Shown piece after piece: positions 12,562 through 29,400 of a DNA stretch of 64,000 nucleotides (the first letter of the stretch is position 1; each line of letters begins with the position of its first letter). Under the pieces are notes generated by a model. That model was not told where the DNA came from, did not search any database, and was given only the letters and a program-made list of their open reading frames with translations. The position numbers and the translations under genes are program-made. Origin of the DNA: Parus major (Eukaryota; Chordata; Aves; Passeriformes; Paridae); assembly GCF_001522545.3 (NCBI RefSeq), contig NC_031778.1, forward strand, positions 25,042,278 to 25,106,277. The letters are read 5' to 3'.

Positions 12562-16349
<3,788 letters not shown>

Positions 16350-16530
16350 GGTGCCTCGCTAAGGTGACGAGCTCCGACTGCGCTACAACACGACCGCCGC
16401 TGAGACCGACCAGAACCAACTGCCGACCGTTAACCGCCTCAAACCCCTCGCCTCAGGTGCGGGCTCCCATTGGCCATTACCCGCGCGGACTGGGCGCGAG
16501 GGAAGGTCTCTGATTGGCCGGTGAGGGGGA
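16350..16530 (-). promoter_or_regulatory. Alpha-tubulin promoter with two CCAAT boxes
   Basis: Minus-strand CCAAT at 16469-16473 (cccattggcc) and 16512-16516 (tgattggccg) lie in CpG-rich DNA upstream of the candidate ATG. Transcription would start around 16360-16420. A second CpG cluster with a CCAAT motif (tctgattggcta, near 15817) lies inside intron 1 and could be an alternative promoter. Confidence 0.5.
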
Positions 16531-18317
16531 AGGCTGGCGCGGGCAGGAGGCGGGTCCTGTCCTCTCGAGGCGGGAGAGAAGGACCGTGCTAAGAACGGCG
16601 TGGGGACGCAGTGCCAAGCTGTTTTCATATGTCAGCGTGATCTATGCTAAGTGTGGTGATACAGAAGTACTACTTCCTGTAATCTCTCTTGATAATAAAA
16701 GGAATCAGACCTGCTTTCCCAAGGGGAGCTTTATTTAATAGAAAAACAGAGCCACTCTATGAGTAGTGAGCACATTTTCCATTCCCTGCTTTTGACTAGA
16801 CAGATTCACTTTGTCACTTCTGGAAATTGTGTGATTAACTCCTCAAACCAGCCGAGGAAGTGGGAAGAGACAGGTGCCTTTTTGCTTACATGCTCAGAGT
16901 GAAATATTACTCAAATAAAGTGCCAAATAAAGAAATCCATTGCTCTTGAAATATAACAATACTAGGGTATTCCAAAGAAATAGGTCAAAATATAACATCT
17001 TCACTCCTTTGAAGATTAGTGTTATTTACAGTTTTTGTAAGACAAGACGAAAGATTCCTTGTTGATTTTTCAGGATATTGGAAGACCAATGAGATAATGG
17101 ACAGAACCTTTTTTAGAAGGTTGTTGTTTGTTTTCCTGAAGAATACAGGATGGAAAAAATTATTTGAAAATTGTTCAATAATTATTTATAGCTTAATTAT
17201 TAACCAAGTGTGAAAAGCAAAGTTCAGTCTCTAGAATTTTTAAAAGTTTAGTAAGTGAATAAAATGGGACAATGTCCAGCACTGGGGTGTTTCTGGCTAT
17301 TTGCCAAAGAACACTGTTACATTACTGAGGTACACTCATATTCATGTGTTTCATACATTATTCAAACATTCTTGTGAGCTTTTTAATGTTTAAGGAATTC
17401 TTTTGTTTGATTTTACCCTCTGACTTATCTGCACAACATTCTGTCGGTTAGGTCAATATATTTTATTTCTTTTTGTGTCTGCGTCCTGTTGTTTCACACT
17501 CCCTGATAAGGTGTTAACAAGTTCTTCTCCAGTTTTTCTCGGTGCTCTGGTTTGTATTGCTCTTATCATTTGGAGAAATCGGTCAGCAGATGTGGGGGAA
17601 ACAACATAATTGCCTTACGCTATTCCCTTAGTTACACAGAAGCATTTTATAATTTTGTGTTTTGCTAAGGCCTACAGTATAATACATTCATTACACTACT
17701 ATTTCTACAAGCTATACGGTGCATACATAGATATAATATATTCATCACATTACTATTTCTATAAGCTGTACGGTGCAAAACTAGTAGATTGTGTTATACT
17801 AATAAGCAGCTAAAAGGAGTTACAAATTATACCATATCTAAATACTTATGATCAATAGCAACATGTAAGAGCTAATACATAAATGCAAAAGCCAATATTA
17901 TATTGTCATTTTTAACACCAAGTATGACTTGAATTTCTTTACTTAAAATATAAAGTAATCGTAACTATAGTGTCACATCCATAGTATTGTTCCTACTCGA
18001 ATAGCTGCCACATGAAAATTGCTTATTCCCATTAGGCATTGTGTTGCATACATGCTTATCACTCAGCATACAGATGAGGTACTTTAAGTTCTAATTACCA
18101 TTTTTCCAAGTAGGATTACTCAGTATATTTTGAAATGGTAGGCCAGAATTTTCTGTAGTATGGGGCAGCTTGGGTTTTTATGTATTGTACGCTATATCCT
18201 CATTGTCTATTAACTGTTCTGATTGCATTTTGATCAATGGAACTGTTTTGAAGCATGAGAGATCAGAATGTTTCCTGTACGAAAATCTATGTGTTTAAGT
18301 ATGTTTCTATATTTGCA
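16531..18317. other. AT-rich DNA, no gene recognised
   Basis: This holds the outer flank of the tubulin promoter followed by AT-rich unique-looking sequence. I searched the plus strand for HLTF exons preceding the RING exon and saw none I could support. It contains the 54-bp tandem duplication listed separately. Confidence 0.5.
17679..17777. repeat. Two-copy tandem duplication, period 54 bp
   Basis: ataatacattcattacactac...acggtgca is followed by ataatatattcatcacattac...acggtgca, with a few substitutions, ending at 17777. Confidence 0.8.
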
Positions 18318-18500
18318 AATGACAAAACTCCTGAAGAATTGTGTGAGACATTACTAAGTAAAATTAAGTTTATTCTAGGCTCTGGTTCAGATGAAGAATG
18401 CACAATTTCCTTGGAATCACTGACTCTTCCTGTGATAACCCACTGTGCACATGTATTTTGTAAAACGTGTATTTTTTAAGTCCTCAGAAATGAACAAGTT
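18318..18500 (+). pseudogene. HLTF: HLTF relic: RING exon
   Basis: NDKTPEEL, then SGSDEECTISLESLTLPVI and THCAHVFCKTCI, align with the HLTF RING finger. CxxC has become CxxS (ECTIS). CAA has become TAA at 18477-18479, after which VLRNEQ continues the match to VIQNEQ. The expected AG acceptor before the exon reads AA (tttgcaa). Confidence 0.88.
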
Positions 18501-21500
18501 GGTTGTTCTATGGTTAAAAGTAATTGTAATAGCTATTCAAAAGCAATGAACTGCTATCACCAGAAGGCTGTCTAGCTATTGTTCATTTATGTTCAATCAT
18601 GAAGAGTAGAAACGTAGTTATCATCTGGCTTGTAAAAACTATTGTCCTGAAGTCAATCTATGGAGAGAGTAGCTGAACAGTGGTAAGGTCCATCAGTATT
18701 TTCAAAAACTTGTCCTGCAGTTCTTACCTTACTTTCTCCCTGAAGTAAAAGTGTACAGCATTGCATGCTTCCATTGGGCTGGGTGCCTCTTCACTGCTTG
18801 TATGTGATGTGACGCACATATATATTATTATGCTTGAAAGAGACCAAAGCTGTGTACTGGAAGTTGACTGTTGAATTAAAATCATGTCTGCACTCCTTTT
18901 TCCAATCTGATAAGACAGTGAAATAGCTGTCTTGCTAAAGGGCCATCTTTATGTCCCTTCTCTGGACCCTATCCAGAAAAAGCTTGGATATGAGTATACT
19001 TGGATTGCTCTTTTGAAAACCACAGTATTTATTTTTGTTGTGTGCTTCTAAGATACACTTGTCCTTTTTGTTTGCCCTTTTCTATCTAGGGCAATATAAT
19101 GGCATGGTAGTCTCACCATTTGTATCTAGTGCTGCTGCACTTACTCTTGGGAGTTGTTCTGACTCTCCCTCAGCCAGAATAGAGCTGCAAATGTTAGCAC
19201 AAGTCTGTGTGGTATTCTTTACTAGGAACTAGCAAGGACAGGTTAGTCCCTGCTTGTGCATAGTCAGTCAACCTAAGAAGGCAGAGGTGGGAAGCGTGGT
19301 CTGTCTGGCTTCTGGACTGACATTGTTCCACTGCTGGATACACAAAATTCTGATGCAGCTATCCCATTCTGTAGAGTTTCTGAGAAATTTGAGGGTAACT
19401 AGTGAAGGAAAGAACACTTGTAGAGGCCTTTTTTCCAGTGCAGAGGTTTCTGATGTGTCTGTAGCAGTCAGTGCCCCTACTGAACTTTCTGGTGATTTTA
19501 ACATGCAGAAAAATAAACTGGGTTATGATGTGATGAAATTACCATCATTGTATACTACTTGACTGTAAAGACAAGTTACTTACTCTGTTTTGCCAAGAAA
19601 GGACTGTGGAATCTCCAGAACTACTGCCTTTGTTCAATCCCATGTTGATCTATAGATTGCTTTCATAGCAGTGAAGTGTGAACAGAGGCGGGTGTGGATT
19701 GTGTTCTTCTGAACTAACACAAGTCTCTACAATGGTGAGTGAATAAGCTTTCTTACCTTCAAAATGATTCCTAATTTCAATCAATTGCCAAGGAAGTTTT
19801 CGCAGCTTTTAGCCTAAACTCTGACATGCATCTAAATCCCAAAGTTTGGGAGATTCACCATTTCTGCATGATAGGTATTTGTACTAGTACTGCATCTGAT
19901 CTGGGTAGTTGCTGTGCATGAATGGTTAGAATGCAATTCTCTCCTAATAAATAACATGGCAAAGTACTTTAGGTATCACCTTGAAAACAAAGGAGACTAA
20001 CAAACTGCATACCCTCCCCCCAAAGCATCTTGGGTTCAAGTAGGATTCTTTCAGGCAAAATAACGGTTTCCATTATTAATACAAATGACAGCATTAAATC
20101 ATCAGTGAGAAATGAGATGTGAAGCTGCAAACACGAAACTGCTGAGTGAAAAGTTTGGCTTGTCGTGGTATTGTGAACTGAGAAATCATTTTATCTTTCT
20201 AATGTTAACCTAAAAGCATTTACCAAAACTGGAAAAACTTCTTGGAAGTTAACAGCTTGAGAGTTAATACTACCTTCATTTCAGTCTTCTGTTAAGACTA
20301 AATTTAGAGTTGTGCAAGTAAGTAAAGATCCTATGCAGAAGCCACAATAAAGCTATAAGATCTCTATAGTAATCTAACGTCTTTGTGTATCAACTGCATT
20401 CTTATAAAAGCTTGCCAGATATACATTCAAATACTTTTTCTTCTTTTAGCTGTTCATTGTAAGACTTTTTTTGCCACTTTCATATCCTTGTAGCAGAAGT
20501 CTTTGGTATCTGTGTTGGCAATGTTCAGCTGACTTTTGTGTTTTGTTCATAATTACAGTACTATAGTGGAGAAGGGATGTAGAAAGATGCGAGCTTTTTA
20601 TTAAAAAAAAAGTCTTTATAAGCACTGTTAGGAGGGTTTTTTTTCCTGAAAACTTTTTTAAGATTTAATAGAATTAATTTATTTTGTCTTGTCACTGGAG
20701 GATTTTTTGTTTGCTGGCAAATCAGGAATGGCTCATTCATTCACTATGTTTGGAAAACTGTTATTTCAAATTTGCTTGGAGTCTGTCTCTTGAAAGGATA
20801 TCTTTATTGCTGCAATAAATTAATGTATCAGACTATGACTGCCAGTCTCTTTAATTGCCTAGCGATTCATTCCAGATTAGCAGTCCCCAGTATTCATGTG
20901 CTTTGTGAGATCTGCTTTGTAGCCTCTCTAAAGCTGCCTTGGTTCTGTGGCCAGATTTCTATATAAACAGAATTAGCTAATTTTAAAGGGTTGCTCTGTT
21001 AGGCAGAAGTTTTTCGTGTTTGTCATTTTTGCTTCACAGAGTTGTCATTTGTACAGTGCACACAGTCTATTATTAAATTTTCTGAGTAGTCCTATGAAAG
21101 TTCTATTGTATAAATTTTGCTTTATCCAGAATGTACTTCAGAGAAAAAGGCTTTTGGTGTTAAATTATGTCTCCTTTCATGTGTCTGTTGGGGGAAAAAG
21201 AGAAGATACCCTGTGTCTAGTCCTGACAAAGCATATTTCATCAGACTGCTATTATTTCTGTGCAGGCTTTGAGAAAAAAAAAAAAAAAAGGGTAAAAGGT
21301 CATTCTTTTGTTTGTAACTAAGAAAGATACTGTCGTTGAAAGATGGTTTATTTTTCTCATATTTTAAATAATCTTAATAAACTCTCAATAGCCCAAATAC
21401 ATCCTTGCTTTAAAACCTCGAGCTACTCATTTCAATATAAATATGCTCAGAAAGACCACTTCATTTTTAAGGAAGGCTGAGTATTTATGTCATGTTAATG

Positions 21501-21696
21501 TTCTTACAAATAAAATGTTTTCACTGTCACATCAGAAATGACAGTGTGTTACAAGAATGAATCCTTGAGAATTTTTTTACATGAACATCAGAATAAAAAA
21601 TGCATAAAAGGTGCTTTGTAAAGGTGCTATTTATCATTCACTATAAATAACTAGATTTAATATGTTTCTTTTAATGTTTTTGGGGCTTTTGCACAG

Positions 21697-21819
21697 CCAA
21701 ATGCCCTCTCTGTAAGAATGAGCTTCAAGTAGACAACTTGGTGGAATGGTCCCTTAGAAAAGGAAATAGACTCCAGTAATGGAAAGAAGCCTTATCAGGA
21801 GAGGATAGCTAGCTCAAAG
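21697..21819 (+). pseudogene. HLTF: HLTF relic: RING second half and linker exon
   Basis: The acceptor ttttgcacag is intact. KCPLCKNELQVDNLVE matches HLTF KCPLCRNDIHEDNLLE. A one-base shift follows, after which DSSNGKK...ASSK matches DSEKK...SSSK up to a decayed donor (gtgcat). Confidence 0.85.
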
Positions 21820-23242
21820 GTGCATTCTATTGTGTTTTATTTAGTTTTCATTATGGTTTTGTAGACCATACTCTATAATTGTGTAATTATACTAAACATA
21901 TTATACATATGGATAACACAGTTCAAATTATTATTTAGAAGTCTGTGCAGCATGTCTAGCCAACACAGAAGAAAATGCGTACTAAAATCACACTACAAAC
22001 AAATTTTCCAGCAGGGAAACAAGACAAAAGGAACGCCAGATGTAATTTGATGCTGGGAATTGTTCGGTACATAAAAACTTCCGGTAAAGAGCTTTGCATT
22101 TTGTTTCGGTTTCTGAAGATAGAGCAGTTTTATAACCACTGAAACTTACTCAAACCTTAATTTACTTTTGAAAACAAAATCTAAATAAATCCTTCTTTCT
22201 TAAATCTTAGTTATGCAATATATATTCTGCTCCAGAGGGGAAAACTAAATGGGCATAGGTTCAATCCAACACTTGTCAGAAAAAACATTGCAATATTGTT
22301 TTTTTACTTTGTGATTTGTTTCTCAAGGTCTGTCACATCATTTTTCTTTGCCTCACTCTCATTTGCTGCCAGAATTTGTATCTTCCTGCTTGTACTTTGG
22401 CCTTTTCATTTTGAGATTGCTTTTCTGAAACATTATGTCTTACACTTTTAATGAAGAAATTGTTCTTTTAAATGTCGGTTACAAATTTATTCCCTAAAAA
22501 TCTTCTTGTGGAGTCCTAATAACTAATTTCAGACACTGTGCTCTAAAATAAATCAAAATTTTTTTTCTTTTTTTTTTCTTTTTTAGCTGGTTCAGTTACT
22601 TTCATTCTCTAGTTAGTGGTTCTTTACATCATCATAGCTAAACCTTACTGAGAAAACTAGCAGTGATCTTCTGGCTCAAATCCAATTCCTTGTTCCTTTT
22701 GTTCTCATGTTGGTTCCAAGAGAGCTTCTGGTGCCTCCTTGTGCCCCTGTCATACATAGCCAACCTAAGCCACCACCTAAGGTCGTGCATACCTTATTTG
22801 CCTCAGTATTTCTGGGGGAAGCCTTTCTTACTTCTTGCGTATTGCTACGGTAGATCAGCCTTTAGGCTGTCCATTGCTTAAGCCTTATTTTCTGAAGTTC
22901 CAGTACTTTATTCCTATTTTCCATGTACCCTGGAGATAGAGGACTTGCAGACTTTTGACAACGTGAAGTATGTCTGGAAAATGGGTTGAGAATCCTCCTT
23001 CTCAAAGCACTCTCAATCAGCCTGTAGTTTGTGACTACTAAAAAGGCTGAAACCTTCCTTTTCTATGGAAGTTAGAAGAAAGCCTACCCACAGAATTCAA
23101 GATTCGTTAATTTAAAAGGTATTACTGAATGGTGATTTCTCTCAATTGACGTGAACTTCATCAAAGCCATCTGTAGGAATGGACTCTAGCCAAGCCAGAA
23201 AAAGTTCCTTTCATTTCAGATAAATACTTTATTTGATTTCAG

Positions 23243-23356
23243 ATAAATGCTCATGTGCATACTTTAGTAGAACTACAGAGGGTTAAGTCCAGCTGCTAAA
23301 TGTCTGGTTGCTTCTCAGTTCATAACTTTCTTATCACTGATAGAAAACTGTTTGAA
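23243..23356 (+). pseudogene. HLTF: HLTF relic: helicase C-terminal exon a
   Basis: The acceptor tgatttcag precedes INAHVHTLVEL (HLTF INALMHALTDL). Then a stop and a shift occur, and KCLVASQFITFLSLIE aligns with KSLVVSQFTTFLSLIE. The donor GAA|gtaagt is still perfect. Confidence 0.85.
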
Positions 23357-23537
23357 GTAAGTAGAATTGATGTTATTTTTAATAAACATGTGTCTTTATG
23401 GTGTTTTAGAAAGATCTCTCAAAGAAAACAGCATTTTTAAATATACATTTCAAAGCAGAGGTAGGATTTTAATGTATTTATTTCCTGTTGTCACCGAAAA
23501 TGGATTGTTAAATTGAACATTTTTACTTTCTCTTTAG

Positions 23538-23719
23538 AGAATCAGGGTTTGCCTTTACTCATTTGGATGGGTCAATGGCACAGAAGAAAAGCATGAAAGC
23601 AATTTGTTGTTTCCAAAGCAACCAGGCAGGGTCCTGAACTATAATGCTTTTGTCTCTGAAAGTGGGTGGAGTTGGATTAAATGTGATAGCAGCTTTCCTA
23701 GTGTTTTTAATGGATCCCG
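23538..23719 (+). pseudogene. HLTF: HLTF relic: helicase motif IV-V exon
   Basis: The acceptor tctctttag is intact. ESGFAFTHLDGSMAQKK and IMLLSLKVGGVGLN match HLTF. A proline codon is now TGA at 23635-23637, and SRVFLMDP reads FLVFLMDP. The following donor has lost its G (cccgtgggt). Confidence 0.88.
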
Positions 23720-24516
23720 TGGGTAATGAGCTGTTCATAATGGTATGGCCTAATCTAGGTGAAGCCTCTTTGGTGTTTTCCTAAGAGGCAGATGGAAAGC
23801 CCATCTGAGAAAGAAGGACACTAATGAGTATCTGTTTAAAAGATAAATATGACTTTTCTTCATTTGTTTCCCTAGTATCTTCTTGTTTTAACACTGTATT
23901 TTTGTGCTGTCCATTTAAGTCCATGTAAGTGGAAAGAATGCTAGTAGTACTACTAACAGAGTGGTGTGACACATTTATAAATTAAGACATTAGTCTGAGG
24001 TTACCTTTTGTGGTCATGGGGTACTGGTAATACCTACATTTAGGAAGTTTTTTTTCCTTTCTTTAAAGCACTCAGAAATGCAAAATTATTTGTAAGGAAT
24101 AAAAATGTAAATTACCTTTATTGATAGCAAAATTGTATTCTTAGCAAAATTGGTTCATGTGTTGTGTCATTGTACCAGATTAAGGGTTTTCTATTCACTT
24201 CCTCCCTTCCCCCTGTTCATTCTGATATAATTCTCAAGTTTTTTGGCAGTTGGAAATGGAAACAAAATCTGCACTTGAAAGAAACAGAGTAAATTAAAAT
24301 AATAATTTAGCTTTGGACTTGTGCATCTGTCACCGCAAATAGTAAAGGAAAAGCACTGGCTTGGACATCAGGCCAGTAATAGTAACAGCATGAAGATAAA
24401 AGCTATTTATTTAATAAATGAAAGAAATTAACTATGAGTAAGAGTATAGAGTTGGAGTAGTTGCCATGGAAGAATTTGTTCATTAATTGCAATATGTCTG
24501 TGTATGGACTGCATTG

Positions 24517-24570
24517 ATTCATTCAGTTGGAAGAGACCTACACTACCATAATGCCAATGAGTCTGACTGC
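24517..24570 (-). mobile_element. Short CR1-like fragment
   Basis: The block cagttggaagagacctaca resembles the inverted CR1 3' end. It is short and diverged, and lies between HLTF relic exons. Confidence 0.35.
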
Positions 24571-26411
24571 TGCTTTGTTTTTTTTTTTCTTAAAGAACTC
24601 TCTGAATACTTGTGGAAACTGCAAGAGAATTTTAATCTTCTGTGAAGATAACAAATGAGGTATAGTGAATTCATCGTATTGTGGCAAGCAGTTTTAAGAA
24701 AAGAAACTAAGCATTGCTAACACCAAGCCATCTACAATCTATAGGTATACCTAACAACTCAGGGTCAAATATAATTGCTGCTTGTATGCACCACTGAACA
24801 GCAACTTACCATCATGCTGGTAGCTGTCCTGTGATGGTGACTATCCCAAGTGGCAGTGGTTGACTGCTTGTGTTTGATGGAGAAGCAGTGGGCCCACGTG
24901 ATCTTCATGATCTCCCTTTGGAATAATCAGGGCCGAATGAGATTCATTCATGCCTTAGCATTCCTTGAAGCGTACTAACAGCAATAATAGGATTTAAGAA
25001 GCAGAAATACCAGTGGAGTAACCAGTTTTTCAAATTCTGTGGATTTATCGTAGAGCTATAATTTGGAGGTCTGCATTCCTTCTCTGAGAGGTGTAATACC
25101 ACAGTGCAAGAGAAGAATATTTATCCAACCATAGATTACTTTTTCCCTCCCCCCACTTTTAAAATTGTTTGTTTGTTTAAATACAATCATAGATGCAGAA
25201 TTCTCACCTTTAGAAAGAAATACAAACCTTTAATGTGAGAGTACCACCAATATACAGATGTTTCTCCAAGGCTCAGTTTTTTTAGTATTTTCCAATGTAA
25301 AATACAGTATCCTTTGTATGGGATACTGCAGAAATGTATAGAAGTACTGCAATTCACTTTTCCTGTGCTGGACTGATGAGGGAAGACTGAAATTTGTACA
25401 CCTCAGTCTTTCTTAACTACAGCAAAAATAGACTGGAACAGAATTCTGCATGTTTGGGCTAGGTCTTTCCTCCAGACATCATTTTGTTCTCATACAGTGA
25501 GATTAATAATAGAAGAGTGTGCCATATATAGCTTGCCAGGAATGTTCATCTTGCAGTGACAAATACATAATTTGTTGCTGTTTTGCTTACTACCATAGGT
25601 TGGAGAAATAAGATTTGTTTGGCTTTTATTTTGTAGCTCGATGTCTTTGAGTGTGCATAGACATCAGAGGTTTTTAGAATCTAAAATAAGTTATTAAGAA
25701 GAATTCTTAGACAACTTGCAGTATGTGGGTGACATGACAAGGCGAGCCCACTGCACAAGACTTGCTTATCAGAGACAGAACATTATTACAGTTCATGTAG
25801 ATTTAAGTATCTCTTCTCTAAGAACTAGTAGTGCTGTACCTTTAGATAGATAAAACATTCTGGGAAAATGCAGAGCACAGACTTTGCATTTCACAGATCC
25901 TTACATTTAATGTTACATTCAAAGTACAAATAGCAACAGCTACACTTGTTCTGTGTTCAGCAAAATTTCTTGTTTACATAACATGGTGATTATTGTATAT
26001 ACTAACGAAAGTATATGTGGGCTTTTTTAAGAGTCCAATTTACTGTTAAGTAACTGACTGTGTCCAACTGATTTAGATTTTGCCATCAGGTACTGAGGCA
26101 GTTAGTATATGCAGTGTTTGTTTCAGAATTAAAATAACAGGATTGTTTTGATGTCTCCTAGACTCCTGACAAACTCTGTTTTTAAAGCATTTACCTGAAG
26201 TTCCTGCTTGTTATGAACATATAACCAGATGTTCTCAAAGCTTTCTTTATAGCGGGATACTTAAAGAATAAGACATTAGGCAGGGAGTAATTCATTTGCA
26301 GGTAATATTTGTTCAAGAGGTGGTGGTACAGTATCTGCTTTGTGATGCCATGTGCATACTACTGTGTTTTGAAGGGAGGTTATTTAACTTATTCATTGCT
26401 GCTTCTAATAG

Positions 26412-26479
26412 CTTGGAATCCCACTGCAGAAGACCAGTGTTTTGACAGGTGTTGCGTGAATAATGCTGTAATTACTAAG
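26412..26479 (+). pseudogene. HLTF: HLTF relic: helicase motif VI exon
   Basis: The acceptor ttctaatag is followed by WNPTAEDQCFDRC...VITK and then gtgaat. The arginine-finger motif segment HRLGQKQE is replaced by a shorter CVNNA, which would disable ATP hydrolysis even if the frame were open. Confidence 0.82.
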
Positions 26480-29400
26480 GTGAATTGAAAGATGATCCCA
26501 ACAGCGTTCTGGTTATGAATAAATAATTATTTTCCAAGAAGCTTTACGGTATTTTAAAAATAATTGTGCCATCACAGTCTCATCAGTAAAACTAAATTGT
26601 GGAGTGACTGTTGAAGTGTGCTTTGGATTGTAAGATTTTAATATAAGAAATTAAATGTCCCTGTTGAGCTATTTGGAGTGAGTCAAATGGGGTAGTAGAT
26701 CTGTTGGTTAGCCTGGCTGTTACAGTTCATTATCTTGAAGGTATGTAGAATGCTCTTGTCAGTCATAGCAGCTAGTTTAGCTGTGGAAGAGCAGCTAGCC
26801 TGGCTTGTTAATATTCTATCACAAAAATATTACTTGAAAAATTGAAGCCAGGTCCTCTTCTAATAAAGCAAAGAAAAGATAGATGTCCTAACAATAAATG
26901 CCTAAAAGAAAAAAACCACAAAAAATTCAAACACCTCACCTTTTCCTCCAACTGCTTTACAACCCTTGTCGCCGTGTTTACAAAGTAATAGTTAAATAAT
27001 GCTAGAATCATAGGCATGTATTGACAGCATGCTATCTAGCTAGCAATTTCAATAGACATTTTGAACAATAAGACTGTGCTATATTGAAAGTAGAATCTAA
27101 TCCACTCGTGTCAGTGAGGAAGTTAGTCCTTGCAAAATAAATTAAAACAAAAAATTATTTAATAGCTGCCAGCTATATAACAGTCTTCCTGTACTGCTTT
27201 TCCTCTTGTAATGGAAAAATGATGTTTTTCACTTCCATACATGTGTCTTAATGGAATGCTGATCTGCATGCCACTTGACTTATGGAGGAAGAATTTAGTA
27301 AACTACACCTGTACATTTGGGAGGTGTACTTGGCAGCAGAGAAATGGAGTCTGTAAAGCTTGTAAAGCCTTTCACCTCTTATGTCTGAGAATATCGGCCT
27401 ACTGATTACAAGATGAATTGCAAGCATAGGAAATGGAAAAGGACTGAGAAATAAAGGGAAGATTTCTACTATTTGGAGAAAGCGAGCTAATGAAAGGAGT
27501 GAGAAAGGAATTAAAAACAAGTAAACTAACAAACTGATGCAGTTTTTGCAGAGCCAGCACCTTAGCTATGGAGAGAGGCATACTTTAAGTCTGTTAGAGA
27601 AAGAATTACAAGAACATGAACGATGGAAGACAGCATGAACCCCAGTATCTGACTGTCACTGAAAAGCTGAAAAAGAACAAAACAGAGCTAAACCTGATTG
27701 AAGGTGGGTTTTGAGTGGGGTTTTTTGGGATTTTTTTTTTCTTTTTGGTTTTTTGGGTTTTTTTGCATGGAGTTTATCTAAATTAAATTTTCTTTGCGTT
27801 GTTCTCGTTCAGATTTTGATATTTAGAGATAAACTGGAAAAATAATTTGCAATTATGAAGGGGGGATTTGGCCTTTTTTTCTGTTATATCCATTTTCCAA
27901 GTAAAAATTTCACAGGGAAGAGAGCCATTTCTGACTAATCAAGCTACATCATTATTTATGTGAAAGTATGCTGACATTTGGCATAGTATGATTATGAAAA
28001 CAATTATTGTGATTATGAAAACAACTGAACACAATTACTAGAATGTGGTTTTTTTTTGTCTATTAGATTATTATTTCCATGTTCCAAAGCCACATATAAT
28101 TTACTAAAGGTACTACTAAAGCTTTATGGTCTCTCCCAAGAAAGCCATTAATGTATCTGAGAAAAAAGAGGTAAAAGCTAAGCACAGAAAACTCCTGTCT
28201 GAGTTGATGGAGATGTTCAGTAAGCAGGTGGTTAAACACCTTGGTGTTTTGGCTGTTTGGACTTTTTTTCTGCTTTTTATGATCTGTAAGCAGTCTTTGG
28301 CTTTTGGCATTCTCTTTTGTGGAGTTTAAACAGTATGTTCTAGAAGTGAGTTTTTGTAATTATTTATAACTCCAAAGATTGAGTCAATAGTCTGTCATTC
28401 TGGTTTTGCTTATTTGTTTGGGGTTTTTTTTGGGTTTTTTTTAACCCTATACATAAAATAAAGATGTATATGGAAAAAATGCTTCTTAAGCTTTTAAGAG
28501 TTGCTCTGAGTTGTCACCATTTAAGGAACACCTTATAGGTGTTGTAGGCTTCACAATGGCAAATGAAGTTCCAATATTTGAGTTGCAATCTAAGCAGTGC
28601 TGTCATTATTCTGAATAATGATGTTTAGAGTATAGTGCTGTTTTGAGTACCTTCAGATTAGTGCAGAAAAGTGCTTGATGTATCAAGTGATGCTATTGCA
28701 AAGGATAAAAAGGCATCTCTGCTTTTCTGCAAAGAGCTGTCTGCAGCAATTGTGAAGGAAATAGTGGCAAATAATGACATAAAGGTCATTTTATTGAAAA
28801 CAAGCTGCATAGAATTTGGTATAGATGTCATACCTTTCCTGAGGCTTTGAGCATACTATGAGTTACAGAGGCTACAACAGAATTATTTTCACAGGTTATC
28901 TTTCTTCACTAACTGTACCTGTTAACCCAAAACATACTGGTTTTCATCTTATTCAGCATCTCTCCTCATCTTATTGTATTAACGTAAAAAAACTTACATG
29001 CTAAACCAAATTTTCAGGCAGGTGATAAATGTCATACTTTCATACTTTCTTGGTTCTCTCCCACTAAGCTTAAAAATAAGTAACGTGCCTATTCTCAAGT
29101 ATGAATACAGACAAGGGGAGGAAAATTTAGTGTTTCTCTTAAAAAGATTATTTTACCATTTTCCATAGAGTAGTCTTTGAGTATGCAGAACTCTCCAATA
29201 TTTGTTTGATAAAGTATATTTTTGTCATTACAGACTGTAACTAGCAATCCCTCCTGCTTTCATACAACTTCAAATTTATCCATTGAAAAAAACAAACAAA
29301 CAAACAACAAAAACACAGCAAAAGAAAAACCCATACAGGAAACGGCTAGTTACAAGTGGGAGTTCAGGTAGCTACAAGCTACTTTGGTTTGAACCTCATC

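Larger units (their letters stand above)
18318..26479 (+). pseudogene. HLTF: HLTF relic (unprocessed pseudogene, C-terminal exons)
   Basis: HLTF is a SWI2/SNF2 translocase and RING E3 ligase acting in replication-fork reversal and PCNA polyubiquitination. Five ordered plus-strand blocks match its C-terminal half and are separated by introns of 1.4 to 3.2 kb, so this is not a processed copy. Block 1 (18318-18500) has TPEEL, SGSDEEC and the RING core LPVITHCAHVFCK, with Cys to Ser in the first pair and TAA at 18477-18479. Block 2 (21697-21819) has KCPLCKNE and a frameshift. Block 3 (23243-23356) has SQFITFLSLIE, with a stop and a frameshift. Block 4 (23538-23719) has THLDGSMAQKK and LLSLKVGGVGLN, with TGA at 23635. 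Block 5 (26412-26479) has AEDQCFDRC, but the HRLGQKQE of motif VI is lost. The relic sits between HPS3 and GYG1 in opposite orientation, as functional HLTF does in human. No N-terminal HIRAN or helicase motif I-III exon was found. Confidence 0.88.

Noticed and set aside
18318..26479. HLTF relic as a processed retrocopy
   Set aside because: The exons are separated by introns and keep AG and GT splice sites, and the position matches the ancestral gene order.
27650..27705. Last HLTF exon candidate (TEKLKKNKTEL)
   Set aside because: It resembles ENMLKIQNKKREL only loosely in A-rich DNA; too weak to annotate.
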